From G963662985 sp963662985 (lineage in GTDB: Bacteria; Chloroflexota; Anaerolineae; Anaerolineales; UBA11579): a stretch of 64,000 nt of DNA. The notes under the pieces are model-generated. The model saw nothing but the letters and a program-made list of their open reading frames with translations, did no database searches and was not told where the DNA came from. Below are positions 7,283 through 16,324 of the stretch, in pieces (the first letter of the stretch is position 1; each line of letters starts with the position of its first letter). Where the stretch lies: contig OY760067.1 in NCBI GenBank assembly GCA_963662985.1, positions 992,001 through 1,056,000 on the forward strand. Reading direction: 5' to 3'. Position numbers and translations under genes: made by a program.

Positions 7283-9730
7283 TTATTTTGTGAGATCTGA
7301 AGGCATTTCTTTAGGATGATAGAGCTTGGTGACTTCTTCCACATCGAGTGGCAAGTCGAAGATTAGTTTGCCTTTGGCTTGACGTGTGCGACTGATGGCA
7401 GCATCTATGCGGAAAAGCTTAGGTGTGCGGCGGATACGCTCTAAAGCAATCTCGCGGTTGGGTTTGTCTATGGCAACGCCTACAAGCAAATCTCCTTCGG
7501 GGAGTTTCCATCCGGTGACCCCTTGCCCGTAGCGACCTTGAGCGGGGAATTGATCCATTTCCACTCGCTTGGCAATCCCTTGGCTGGTGACCATGAAGAC
7601 CTCATATTTTTCATCTACCAATTCCATCCCAATCACATAATCATCCTCTTTGAGTTTGATGCCATTCACGCCTGTAGCGACCAAGCCCATCGGACGTACA
7701 TCTTCTTCGGAGAAACGGATACATTGCCCGTTGGCAGTGGCGAGGAAAATTTCATGGGTACCATTGGTGAGTTCTACCCATAACGCTTTATCCTCATCTT
7801 TGGTCTTGACCAGCTGGAAGGTTTGAGAAGAAACACCGGGAAGTTCTTCGATGCTACTCTTCTTAACCATGCCACCGACAGTTCCGACAAAGACATACCA
7901 TTCGCCTTTGATCTTTTCTTTTCTAGGTAAGGCAAACATGGCACTAACCTTTTCTGTTGCTTTTAATGGAGAAAGTTTGGAGAAATGGCTGCCATCTTCT
8001 GCCTTTTCCACTTCTGGAAGAGAGTGGACTGCCACTGCGGTGGCATTGCCCTTTTCAGTCATCAGATAGAGCGTATCCCGTGTGTTGGTTTTAATGGTTA
8101 ATACGGCTGCATCACTACCCCAAATCTTAGCTTTTTTGCCTTCTTGCATACGAGCCAAAATTCCTTCTTTGGTGAGGGTGACCCATACTTCTTGCTCGGG
8201 AAGCATATCTTGCGCCGTGAGAATGACAGACTTTTTACTGCCTTTTTTCATGGTAACAATTTGGGTGCGACGACGATCTGCATATTCTTCTTTAATGGCA
8301 ATCATTTCATCTGCTACTGCTTGACGCATTTTAGCGGGTGAGCCCAACAAGGTTTTGAGACGTTTGATCTCTGCTTGTACTTCTTTATATTCAGTTTCAA
8401 TTTTCTTTTGTTCTAGCGCACTGAGGCGTTTAAGCGGCATATCTAAGATGGCGTTAGCTTGAATTTCTGAAAGTTTATAACGCTTCATCAATTTTTCTTG
8501 AGCTGCAGCAGTATCTTTTGCCTTGCGGATAATATCAATAATCTCATCTAAGTTCTTAAGCGCTACACGATAACCTTCTAAGATATGCGATCGCGCTTCA
8601 AGTTTTTTGAGTTCAAACTCGGAACGACGACGAATGACTTCAATGCGATGATCTAAATAGACCTTCAATGCTTGTTTGAGGGTGAGTAATACGGGTTGAT
8701 TATCGACCAAAGCAAGGGTAATTATACTGAAGGTAGCTTGCATTTGGGTGCGCGTATAAAGATCATTGAGAATCTTGCGACCATCTGCACCACGGGCGAG
8801 TTCTACGACAATGCGCATGCCACGGCGATCTGATTCATCGCGAAGGTCACTAATGCCTTCGAGTTTGCCATCTCGTACAAGGCTGGCGATTCGTTCTATC
8901 AAAGAGGCTTTGTTGGTCATATAGGGCAATTCGGTGACGATGATGCGGTCACGACCACGCCCCATTTCTTCTAAATGAGCTACGGCTTGCACTTTGATGC
9001 GTCCTCGACCAGTGCCATAGGCTTTGGCGAGACCATCTTCTTCGTCATCACGAATAATTGCGCCACCAGTGGGAAAGTCGGGTCCCTGGATAAATTGCAT
9101 GAGGTCTTCCATGGAAATGTCTTCAAATTTTTTCCAATTCTCAAGGATATAAACGGAAGCGTCAATCACTTCACCAAGATTGTGCGGGGGAATGGAGGTG
9201 GACATACCAACTGCAATCCCTGAGGCACCATTAACGAGTAAGTTAGGGAAAGCGGAAGGCAACACGGTCGGCTCTTTGAGGGTGTCATCAAAGTTAGGGA
9301 TAAAGTCTACGGTTTCTTTGGTGATGTCATTAAGCATGTTCATAGAAGGGCTGGCCATTCGTGCTTCTGTATAACGCATTGCTGCAGGGGGATCGCCATC
9401 AATAGAACCAAAGTTGCCTTGCCCTTCTACGAGGGGATAGCGCATGGAAAAATCTTGCGCAAGGCGTGCCATGGCATCATATACAGCGGCATCACTGTGA
9501 GGGTGATATTTCCCTAAGACTTCCCCCACCACACGTGCTGATTTTTTAAAGCCAGAACTAGGACGTAAGCCCATGTCATACATGGCATATAAAATGCGGC
9601 GATGCACTGGTTTGAGACCATCACGAGCATCAGGCAAAGCGCGTGACACAATCACGCTCATGGCATAGTCGAGATATGCCTGCTGCATTTCTTGATTGAT
9701 ATCTATTTTTTTTACCAGTCCCATATCCAT
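7283..9730 (-). CDS. gyrA: Type IIA topoisomerase subunit A (GyrA/ParC)
   Basis: The breakage-reunion subunit of DNA gyrase or topoisomerase IV. The start at 9730 (MDMGLVKK) is preferred over 9745 because GGAGAG lies 7 bp upstream; the 815-residue product has the usual length. The N-terminal winged-helix/tower region carries AAMRYTEARM with the DNA-linking Tyr at about residue 120. The equivalent of the E. coli quinolone pocket HPHGDSAVYD reads HPHSDAAVYD. The C-terminal beta-pinwheel (about residues 495-800) is present, but the QRRGGKG GyrA-box typical of gyrase was not found. Gyrase versus topo IV is therefore open, and the symbol is provisional. No gyrB is nearby. Confidence 0.88.
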   Translation of the reverse strand: MDMGLVKKIDINQEMQQAYLDYAMSVIVSRALPDARDGLKPVHRRILYAMYDMGLRPSSGFKKSARVVGEVLGKYHPHSDAAVYDAMARLAQDFSMRYPLVEGQGNFGSIDGDPPAAMRYTEARMASPSMNMLNDITKETVDFIPNFDDTLKEPTVLPSAFPNLLVNGASGIAVGMSTSIPPHNLGEVIDASVYILENWKKFEDISMEDLMQFIQGPDFPTGGAIIRDDEEDGLAKAYGTGRGRIKVQAVAHLEEMGRGRDRIIVTELPYMTNKASLIERIASLVRDGKLEGISDLRDESDRRGMRIVVELARGADGRKILNDLYTRTQMQATFSIITLALVDNQPVLLTLKQALKVYLDHRIEVIRRRSEFELKKLEARSHILEGYRVALKNLDEIIDIIRKAKDTAAAQEKLMKRYKLSEIQANAILDMPLKRLSALEQKKIETEYKEVQAEIKRLKTLLGSPAKMRQAVADEMIAIKEEYADRRRTQIVTMKKGSKKSVILTAQDMLPEQEVWVTLTKEGILARMQEGKKAKIWGSDAAVLTIKTNTRDTLYLMTEKGNATAVAVHSLPEVEKAEDGSHFSKLSPLKATEKVSAMFALPRKEKIKGEWYVFVGTVGGMVKKSSIEELPGVSSQTFQLVKTKDEDKALWVELTNGTHEIFLATANGQCIRFSEEDVRPMGLVATGVNGIKLKEDDYVIGMELVDEKYEVFMVTSQGIAKRVEMDQFPAQGRYGQGVTGWKLPEGDLLVGVAIDKPNREIALERIRRTPKLFRIDAAISRTRQAKGKLIFDLPLDVEEVTKLYHPKEMPSDLTK

Positions 9731-9765
9731 AAGTGTACTCTCCATATAATTAGAACATTTTTTCT

Positions 9766-9794
9766 ATTATACTTGGTTTTTGTTACCTTTTCAA
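9766..9794 (-). promoter_or_regulatory. Promoter of the gyrA-like gene
   Basis: On the minus strand TTGAAA (9789-9794), 17 bp, TATAAT (9766-9771). A start near 9759 gives a leader of about 30 nt to the preferred start codon. Confidence 0.75.
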
Positions 9795-9880
9795 TTGCTT
9801 TGGGAAAAAATGTCCGATTGGTTTTTAATTCGCAAGTTGTTATTATAATACAAGTTTTTTAAATTCAACTAAGTATAACT

Positions 9881-9908
9881 AAAAAAAAAGACTTGCGCTG
9901 TTCGCAAG
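9881..9908 (-). terminator. Terminator of the small membrane-protein gene
   Basis: Stem CTTGCG/CGCAAG (9892-9897 with 9903-9908), 5-nt loop, followed on the minus strand by nine T residues (9881-9889). It lies just after the gene ending at 9923. Confidence 0.8.
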
Positions 9909-9922
9909 CCTTTTGAGTTTTT

Positions 9923-10282
9923 TCAATATGGATTGGTGAGATCTCCGTATATGAAAGGTACAAAGAAGATTAAGAAAAATAAAACAATCAGCACTAATTG
10001 AAAATAGGGAATATTTTGTTTGGGAATGATGGTCATGATGAAACCAAAAAACATCACAATTGGAAATGGCGTGTCTGAACCTATAATAAACAAGGTTAAG
10101 GCAGCAAGCACTTTTAGAATTCCTAGAATAATCCCTACGATTCTTGCAAATGCAGATGCTTCAATTAAGATGGTTTTAAATGGGAAATTAGCGATGGAAG
10201 CGGAATACCAAAAAGTTATTTCTATTGCTCCCCAAATGAGCAAATAAAGCGCAGCGATGAGCGTTCTTTTTTCTATTTTCAT
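9923..10282 (-). CDS. Small four-helix membrane protein, unknown
   Basis: A 119-residue hydrophobic protein with about four predicted membrane spans (residues 9-27, 42-62, 66-88 and 92-112). AGGAGG at 10289-10294, 6 bp before the ATG, strongly supports translation. It is a monocistronic unit between two intrinsic terminators, downstream of rpoC. I do not recognise the family. No motif suggests transport or enzymatic function. Confidence 0.6.
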   Translation of the reverse strand: MKIEKRTLIAALYLLIWGAIEITFWYSASIANFPFKTILIEASAFARIVGIILGILKVLAALTLFIIGSDTPFPIVMFFGFIMTIIPKQNIPYFQLVLIVLFFLIFFVPFIYGDLTNPY

Positions 10283-10308
10283 ATTTTTCCTCCTGTGTTT
10301 ATCCTATA

Positions 10309-10341
10309 AAAAAACCCCATGATTGGATCATGAGGTTTTTT
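10309..10341 (-). terminator. Terminator of rpoC
   Basis: A long stem (10309-10322 with 10328-10341) with one C-A mismatch and a 5-nt loop. A/T runs on both sides make it potentially bidirectional. It lies 20 bp past the rpoC stop. Confidence 0.8.
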
Positions 10342-10360
10342 GGTTATTTTGTATTTTTGA

Positions 10361-13300
10361 TTAGTCTGCTAACGGCAAGTCATCATCTGCCACAGAATTA
10401 TCAAGATTTAGATATTCTTGGGCTAAGTCATCTTCAGAAACAGCGTTTTCTGCTGCAAGCAATGCTGCTTTGGCTTTTTCTTCTTCAAGCAATCGTTCTT
10501 GCATGACTTCGTAGCCTGTACCAGCAGGAATGAGCTTCCCAATGATTACGTTTTCTTTCAAACCGTGTAATTCGTCTACCGCACCAGCAATGGCAGCTTG
10601 GGCCAAAACTTTGATGGTGTGTTGGAAGGATGCGGCAGATAAGAAGGATTCTGTGTTCAAAGAAGCTTTGGTGATGCCAAGAAGAATATCTTCTGAACGG
10701 GCTGGTGCTTTGCCTTCTTGCTTCATCTTATGATTGAATTTGCGCAATTTGAGACGGTTAATCATATCACCGGGGAGATATTCTGAATCACCGGGGGCTG
10801 TGATTTGAACCTTTTCCATCATCTTGCGAATAATCACTTCAAAGTGCTTGTCGTGAATATTTTGCCCTTGGCTGCGGTAAACTTGTTGTACTTCGTTGAG
10901 CAAGTAGTTATAACAAGCTTCACGGCCTTGAATCTTGAGGATGGTGTGTGGGTTCATGGAACCTTCGCTCAATTGTTGACCAGCAACGACATATTGACCA
11001 TTTTTGATGGTGAGTTTGACATTGGAAGGAACTTCATATTCTGCTTCTTCTTTTTCTTCAGAAGCAACAATAATTTTGTCACCTTCGATGCGAACTTTGC
11101 CATCTTTTTCTGAATTGATGGTGCCATCTCCGTGGGACATCAACACGTCACCTGCAGACACTTCTGTGCCACTTTCAACGTTGACATTCCAACCTTCAGG
11201 AATCATATAAGCTGCATCGACCATTTCAGAGTTAAGAATATGCACCACGCGAAGGTCTTGATATTTTTCAGATTGATAGATATCAACTTTACCTCCAATT
11301 TCCGTAACCACGGCTTCCCCTTTTGGCATCTTACGTGCTTCAAAAAGTTCTTCCACACGAGGGAGACCGGTAATAATATCGGCAGAAGAAGCCACACCAC
11401 CGGTGTGGAAGGTTCGGAGGGTCAATTGGGTACCCGGTTCACCAATGGATTGAGCAGCGATAATGCCGACGGCAACACCGAGTTCGGCCAATTTGCCTTT
11501 CCCCATATCCATCCCATAACAATGGGCACAAATACCACGTTCAGATTCACAGGTAAGAGGAATGCGGACCTTGACGGCAGTGATGCCTGCGTCTAAGATT
11601 TGGCGCATTTTTTCTCTATCAATCATCACATTTCGTTCAAACATGACTTCACCAGTTTCAGGGTGAATGACACGTTCTGCAGTCACACGACCATAGATAC
11701 GATTCCCAAAGGATTGACCAGCGACATCTTGGGAAGCGTCTACAATAAGACCTTCTTGTGTGCCACAATCATCTTCAGAAACAATCATGTCTTGGGCAAC
11801 ATCCACCAAACGACGGGTCAAATAACCAGCGTCTGCTGTACGAAGAGCGGTATCTGCGAGACCTTTACGTTGACCATGGGTAGAAATGAAGTATTCCAAT
11901 GTGGTAAGGCCTTCACGGAAGTTAGATCGAATGGGCATCGGAATAATACGACCAGAGGGGTCGGCCATCATCCCACGCATCCCAGCGAGCTGAGAAATGG
12001 AGGTGAAACCACCCTTGGTGGCACCAGAGTTTGCCATGGTGGCAAGGTTACCGAGGGGATCCATATAGTCTTTGACAGCTTCAGCAACGTCATCTGTAGC
12101 TTTTTGCCAAATTTCGATCTTGAGTTCGTCTTGTTTTTGGCTGGTGATCAAACCCATGGCGTAATCATCTTCCAATTGTTGTTCGTTTTCCATGGCTTCG
12201 TTAAGAATATTGTCTTTACGTTCTGGAATGGTGATGTCAGAAATTGCAATGGTGATCCCAGAGCGGGTTGCATATTTGAAGCCAATGTCTTTAATTTTAT
12301 CTGCCACTTGGGTGGTGGTGTCTTCATCAGTGAATTCAAAGAGTTCAGCAATGAGATCTTTCACGCCACCTTTATCCAAAGCACGGTTGAGGTAGTTCAC
12401 TTCTGGAACGAGAGATCGGTTGAAGAGCACACGCCCAACTGTGGTGTCAATCATACGAGTGACAGGTTCGGTGAGACGTTGTTGGCGATCGACGCCTTTT
12501 TCGTCTTTATAGTCATGGTACCAAGTGGTGCCGTAGATTTTGATGTTGGCATGGATATCGACTTGGTCTAATTGATAGGCCATGGCGACTTCATCCATGC
12601 TGCCAAACACACGACCATCACCCTTAGTGTGGTTATCGTTACGCATGGTGAGGTAGAAACAACCCAAAACCATATCTTTGGAAGGTCCAATGATTGGTTC
12701 ACCATCGGCAGGTTTGAGCAAGTTTTTGGAAGAAAGCATGAGAGAACGTGCTTCTTCAACAGCTTTGCGAGAAAGCGGAACGTGAACAGCCATTTGGTCA
12801 CCATCAAAGTCTGCGTTGAAAGCGGTGGTGACGAGGGGGTGCAAGTGAATTGCAGAGCCTTCTACCAAGAGCGGTTCAAATGCTTGAATACCCAAACGGT
12901 GCAAGGTTGGTGCGCGGTTGAGGAGCACAGGGCGATCGCCGATTACTTCTTCGAGGACTTCCCATACTTCTGGGCTATTGCGGTCAATGGCGCGTTTGGC
13001 ACCTTTGACGTTGGCAACGTAGTTCTTGGAAACCAAGCGAGCGGCTACGAAGGGGCGGTAGAGTTCGAGTGCCATGGATTTTGGAAGACCACATTGATAA
13101 AGTTTCAATTGTGGACCGACCACGATCACGGAACGGCCAGAATAGTCTACGCGCTTCCCAAGCAAGTTGCGGCGGAAACGGCCTTTCTTGCCTTTGAGAA
13201 GATCGGACAAAGAGCGGAGTTCGCGCTTGCCACGGCGGGAAAGCACCTTCCCTCTTTGGGAGTTATCAATCAATGAGTCAACTGCTTCTTGGAGCATACG

Positions 13301-14686
13301 TTTTTCGTTGCGAACGATGACATCAGGAGCACCAAGTTCGAGCAATCGTTTGAGACGATTGTTTCGGTTGATCACACGGCGATAAAGATCATTGAGGTCT
13401 GAGGTTGCAAAGCGGCCACCATCTAATTGCACCATAGGGCGAAGATCAGGAGGAATGACGGGCAAAATGGAGAGAATCATCCATTCAGGACGGTTGCCTG
13501 AGCGACGGAATGCTTCCACAACTTTAAGACGTTTGGTTGCTTTTTTGCGTTTTTGTTTGCTTTTGGTTGTACGAACTTCTGTCCAAAGTTCTTTTGCCAT
13601 CTTGTCTAAATCAAGGCGAGCAAGAATATCTTGGAAGGCTTCTGCACCCATATCTGCTTTGAAAAGTTGACCCCAGCGAGAACGGAGTTCACGATAACGA
13701 GGTTCACCCATGAAGGTGAGGGGTTGGATGTCTAAGATTTCATCGCGCATGCGTTTCTTTTCTGCACGTTCAATGCTAATCTCATCTTCCATGGACAAGC
13801 GTAAGTTTGATACTGTGGTGTCAAATTCTGCTTTCAATTCGTCTTTTTCGAGCTCTAATTTTTTGAGTTCACGTTCTTTGCGTTCTGCAACTTCAAGTTC
13901 AAAAGAGTTCAAATATTCTTTGACAATTTCTTGTACACGGGCAATATGTTTGGTGGCGATTTCTTCGCCAGCTTTAACAACAACTTCTTCATCAGAGAAT
14001 TTGATATCTTTGCGAGGAGCGGTACCAGAATCTTCACGAAGTTTGCTTTCTAAGTTTTGTCCTTCTTTGATGACTGGGGCTAATTTGATGGCAAGTTCTT
14101 CGCTGTATTTTTCTTCAATTTTCTTGATTTGTGCATCAAGATCATCAAAGGCTTGATTAAACTTAACTTGCAAGTCAGCAATTTGTACGTTTAAACGAGC
14201 GTTGATGTCGTTATCCAAAGATTCGAGTTCACCATCAATTCGTTCTAAGTAACGTTTACGTGTATCTTCGTCTACGTGGGTGACAACATATTGTGCGAAA
14301 TACAACACACGATCTAAGTTCTTTCGGGAAATATCAAGAATCAAACCCATATAAGAAGGCACGCGGCGAGAATACCAAACATGCGCTACGGGTGCTGCAA
14401 GGGTGATGTGACCCATGCGTTCACGACGCACAGATGAGCGAGTGACTTCTACACCACACTTATCACATACAATACCTTTGTAACGTTGGTTCTTATACTT
14501 ACCACAATAACATTGCCAATCTTTTTGGGGACCAAAAATTGCTTCACAGAAGAGACCATCTTTTTCGGGTCGTAAACGACGGTAGTTAATTGTTTCTGGT
14601 TTTAACACTTCACCATAGGACCAACTCTTAATCGTTTCGGGGGATGCTAAACTCACTCGTAAAGCTTTGAGACCTTTTGCTTCCAT
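10361..14686 (-). CDS. rpoC: DNA-directed RNA polymerase subunit beta'
   Basis: The 1441-residue beta' subunit. The N-terminal zinc site (CYCGK then CDKCGVEV), the catalytic NADFDGDQM with three metal-binding Asp residues (near residue 625), the bridge-helix and trigger-loop region and the second zinc cluster (CESERGICAHCYG) are all present. Compared with the roughly 1200-residue B. subtilis protein, there is an added charged, heptad-rich stretch at about residues 150-330 in the clamp region that looks like a coiled-coil insertion. GGAGG (14694-14698) precedes the ATG. rpoB, almost always directly upstream, is not here. The gene has its own promoter and leader, and the gene upstream encodes an RNase-like protein. 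Confidence 0.98.
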   Translation of the reverse strand: MEAKGLKALRVSLASPETIKSWSYGEVLKPETINYRRLRPEKDGLFCEAIFGPQKDWQCYCGKYKNQRYKGIVCDKCGVEVTRSSVRRERMGHITLAAPVAHVWYSRRVPSYMGLILDISRKNLDRVLYFAQYVVTHVDEDTRKRYLERIDGELESLDNDINARLNVQIADLQVKFNQAFDDLDAQIKKIEEKYSEELAIKLAPVIKEGQNLESKLREDSGTAPRKDIKFSDEEVVVKAGEEIATKHIARVQEIVKEYLNSFELEVAERKERELKKLELEKDELKAEFDTTVSNLRLSMEDEISIERAEKKRMRDEILDIQPLTFMGEPRYRELRSRWGQLFKADMGAEAFQDILARLDLDKMAKELWTEVRTTKSKQKRKKATKRLKVVEAFRRSGNRPEWMILSILPVIPPDLRPMVQLDGGRFATSDLNDLYRRVINRNNRLKRLLELGAPDVIVRNEKRMLQEAVDSLIDNSQRGKVLSRRGKRELRSLSDLLKGKKGRFRRNLLGKRVDYSGRSVIVVGPQLKLYQCGLPKSMALELYRPFVAARLVSKNYVANVKGAKRAIDRNSPEVWEVLEEVIGDRPVLLNRAPTLHRLGIQAFEPLLVEGSAIHLHPLVTTAFNADFDGDQMAVHVPLSRKAVEEARSLMLSSKNLLKPADGEPIIGPSKDMVLGCFYLTMRNDNHTKGDGRVFGSMDEVAMAYQLDQVDIHANIKIYGTTWYHDYKDEKGVDRQQRLTEPVTRMIDTTVGRVLFNRSLVPEVNYLNRALDKGGVKDLIAELFEFTDEDTTTQVADKIKDIGFKYATRSGITIAISDITIPERKDNILNEAMENEQQLEDDYAMGLITSQKQDELKIEIWQKATDDVAEAVKDYMDPLGNLATMANSGATKGGFTSISQLAGMRGMMADPSGRIIPMPIRSNFREGLTTLEYFISTHGQRKGLADTALRTADAGYLTRRLVDVAQDMIVSEDDCGTQEGLIVDASQDVAGQSFGNRIYGRVTAERVIHPETGEVMFERNVMIDREKMRQILDAGITAVKVRIPLTCESERGICAHCYGMDMGKGKLAELGVAVGIIAAQSIGEPGTQLTLRTFHTGGVASSADIITGLPRVEELFEARKMPKGEAVVTEIGGKVDIYQSEKYQDLRVVHILNSEMVDAAYMIPEGWNVNVESGTEVSAGDVLMSHGDGTINSEKDGKVRIEGDKIIVASEEKEEAEYEVPSNVKLTIKNGQYVVAGQQLSEGSMNPHTILKIQGREACYNYLLNEVQQVYRSQGQNIHDKHFEVIIRKMMEKVQITAPGDSEYLPGDMINRLKLRKFNHKMKQEGKAPARSEDILLGITKASLNTESFLSAASFQHTIKVLAQAAIAGAVDELHGLKENVIIGKLIPAGTGYEVMQERLLEEEKAKAALLAAENAVSEDDLAQEYLNLDNSVADDDLPLAD

Positions 14687-14849
14687 TCACACGCCTCCAG
14701 GGGATAGAATCATTTTAATAATTGCTTCGCAAAAAATAACCCGCACATCAAAAAAAAGAACAGATGTGCTACCTTTAATACATACGAAAGCAAGCGCCTG
14801 AGTTTCTCTCAATAGCGCTTGCTGTTTTTTCCATAATCGGTGTTATACC
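14687..14849 (-). promoter_or_regulatory. Structured rpoC 5' leader with two hairpins
   Basis: The roughly 160-nt untranslated leader holds two inverted repeats. One is 9 bp, AGCAAGCGC/GCGCTTGCT (14789-14797 with 14815-14823). The other is 7 bp, GCACATC/GATGTGC (14743-14749 with 14763-14769), with a U-rich loop. Neither is followed by a good T run on the minus strand, so they are not ordinary terminators. They could be an attenuator or protein-binding sites for autoregulation. Confidence 0.45.
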
Positions 14850-14855
14850 AGTGTA

Positions 14856-14883
14856 ATTATACTCTATCCACCCTATACGTCAA
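14856..14883 (-). promoter_or_regulatory. Promoter of rpoC
   Basis: On the minus strand TTGACG (14878-14883), 16 bp, TATAAT (14856-14861), a near-consensus housekeeping promoter. A start near 14849 fits transcription of rpoC independent of any rpoB operon. Confidence 0.8.
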
Positions 14884-14926
14884 TGAAAATAAGATAAATT
14901 CCCTCTTATTCTGTTGATATTTTCCA

Positions 14927-16324
14927 TTATATCATAAATTCAGCTCCGGGGCTGGGAATCTCTACATTCGTAATCCCTTTTTGAGCGAGGTGATCTTTGA
15001 AGATAATCGCTGTTTCTTCATCACCATGCACCAAAAAGATCTTTTTGACGGTGTCTTTTGTACTAATGGCATAGTTTGTGAGTTCATCTTGACCTGCGTG
15101 TGCTGAGAAAGCATGGATGGTTGCCACTTGCGCTTTGCGATAGTAGGCTTCACCAAAAATTTTGATGTTGCGTTCCCCTTCCATCAGACGACGACCAAGA
15201 GTGTCGGGAGCTTGCCAACCAACAATGAGAATCATATTCTTTTCATTCTCAATGTTGTTTTTAAGATGATGCAAAATACGGCCCGCTTCTGCCATACCTG
15301 AAGCGGAAATAATAATCATCGGATCCTCTCGGAAGTTGAGCGCTTTTGATTCTTCTACAGAGCGAACATAGGTGAGGAGATCAAACCCTAAGGCTGCCAT
15401 GTGTTCATCAGATTCAATCATCTTCCAGGCTTCTTCATCAAAAACGCTACGATTCTTGCGGAATACATCTGTGGCATTGACTGCTAAGGGGCTATCTACA
15501 TAAACTGGCACTTGTGGAATTTTGCCAGCATCCATTAGACGATGGATTGCGTAGACCAATTCTTGCGTGCGACCGACTGCAAAGGCTGGAATAATTACTT
15601 TTCCTCCATTGTTGAGTGTTTCAGAAAGATATTTTCCGAGGTCGTCTTCCCCTGCTTGAGGTTCTGGATGTTCCATATCTCCATAGGTGTTTTCCATCAA
15701 AAGGATATCTGCATCTTTAGGATAAATGGGATCTTTGAGGATAGGGAGGTTATAACGGCCGATGTCACCTGAGAACCATAGTTTGGTCTTTTTGCCATTC
15801 TCAGTGATGTCTAATTCGATGGAAGCAGAGCCAAGGATGTGACCGGCTTCATGAAAAGTTGCCATCACGCCTTCACACACTTGGAAGGTGATCTCATATT
15901 GCACAGGTGCAAAATGTTTGAGCGCTTCAACTGCGTCTAGTTCTGTATAAAGCGGTTCAAAGAGGGTTTTGCCTTGTTTTTTACGTTTTTTATTGACATA
16001 TTTGACATCGTATTCTTGGATATGTCCAGCGTCACGTAGCATATATTCTAATAAATCTGCAGTGGCGGGAGTGGCAAAAATTTGGCCATTATAGCCTTTT
16101 TGGACCAAGGTGGGGATGTTGCCACTGTGGTCAATGTGCGCATGAGAAAGAATTACGTAATCAATTTCTTTGGGATCAAAAAGGAAGTTGCGGTTAATTT
16201 CATAGGCTTCTTTACGTTTCCCTTGATAAAGACCACAATCTAATAAGATATTTTTTCCATTGACTGAGATAAGATGTTGCGAACCAGTGACAGTTTTGGC
16301 AGCACCACAGAATTTAATTTTCAT
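14927..16324 (-). CDS. Beta-CASP metallo-beta-lactamase RNase
   Basis: A 465-residue zinc-dependent nuclease of the CPSF/YSH1 type (COG1236-like). The metal motif SHAHIDHSG is at residues 60-68, a further ligand lies in HEAGHILGSA, and FSGDIGRY is near residue 184. The beta-CASP domain and C-terminal RMMBL region follow (HAFSAHAGQDEL, LVHGDEE). Family members process or degrade RNA in the cytoplasm. The start overlaps the end of the RNase D gene by 11 bp, so two RNA-processing enzymes are translationally coupled. No signal peptide. Confidence 0.88.
   Translation of the reverse strand: MKIKFCGAAKTVTGSQHLISVNGKNILLDCGLYQGKRKEAYEINRNFLFDPKEIDYVILSHAHIDHSGNIPTLVQKGYNGQIFATPATADLLEYMLRDAGHIQEYDVKYVNKKRKKQGKTLFEPLYTELDAVEALKHFAPVQYEITFQVCEGVMATFHEAGHILGSASIELDITENGKKTKLWFSGDIGRYNLPILKDPIYPKDADILLMENTYGDMEHPEPQAGEDDLGKYLSETLNNGGKVIIPAFAVGRTQELVYAIHRLMDAGKIPQVPVYVDSPLAVNATDVFRKNRSVFDEEAWKMIESDEHMAALGFDLLTYVRSVEESKALNFREDPMIIISASGMAEAGRILHHLKNNIENEKNMILIVGWQAPDTLGRRLMEGERNIKIFGEAYYRKAQVATIHAFSAHAGQDELTNYAISTKDTVKKIFLVHGDEETAIIFKDHLAQKGITNVEIPSPGAEFMI

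Noticed and set aside
11600..12571. 323-codon open frame on the plus strand inside rpoC
   Set aside because: It is fully antisense to conserved rpoC codons, with no ribosome site and no recognisable domain; a codon-bias shadow.
14789..14823. The 9-bp stem as terminator of the beta-CASP gene
   Set aside because: On the minus strand it is followed by TTTCGT, not a T run, and it lies downstream of the rpoC promoter. It was kept as a leader element instead. On the plus strand a T run follows, but no plus-strand gene ends there.
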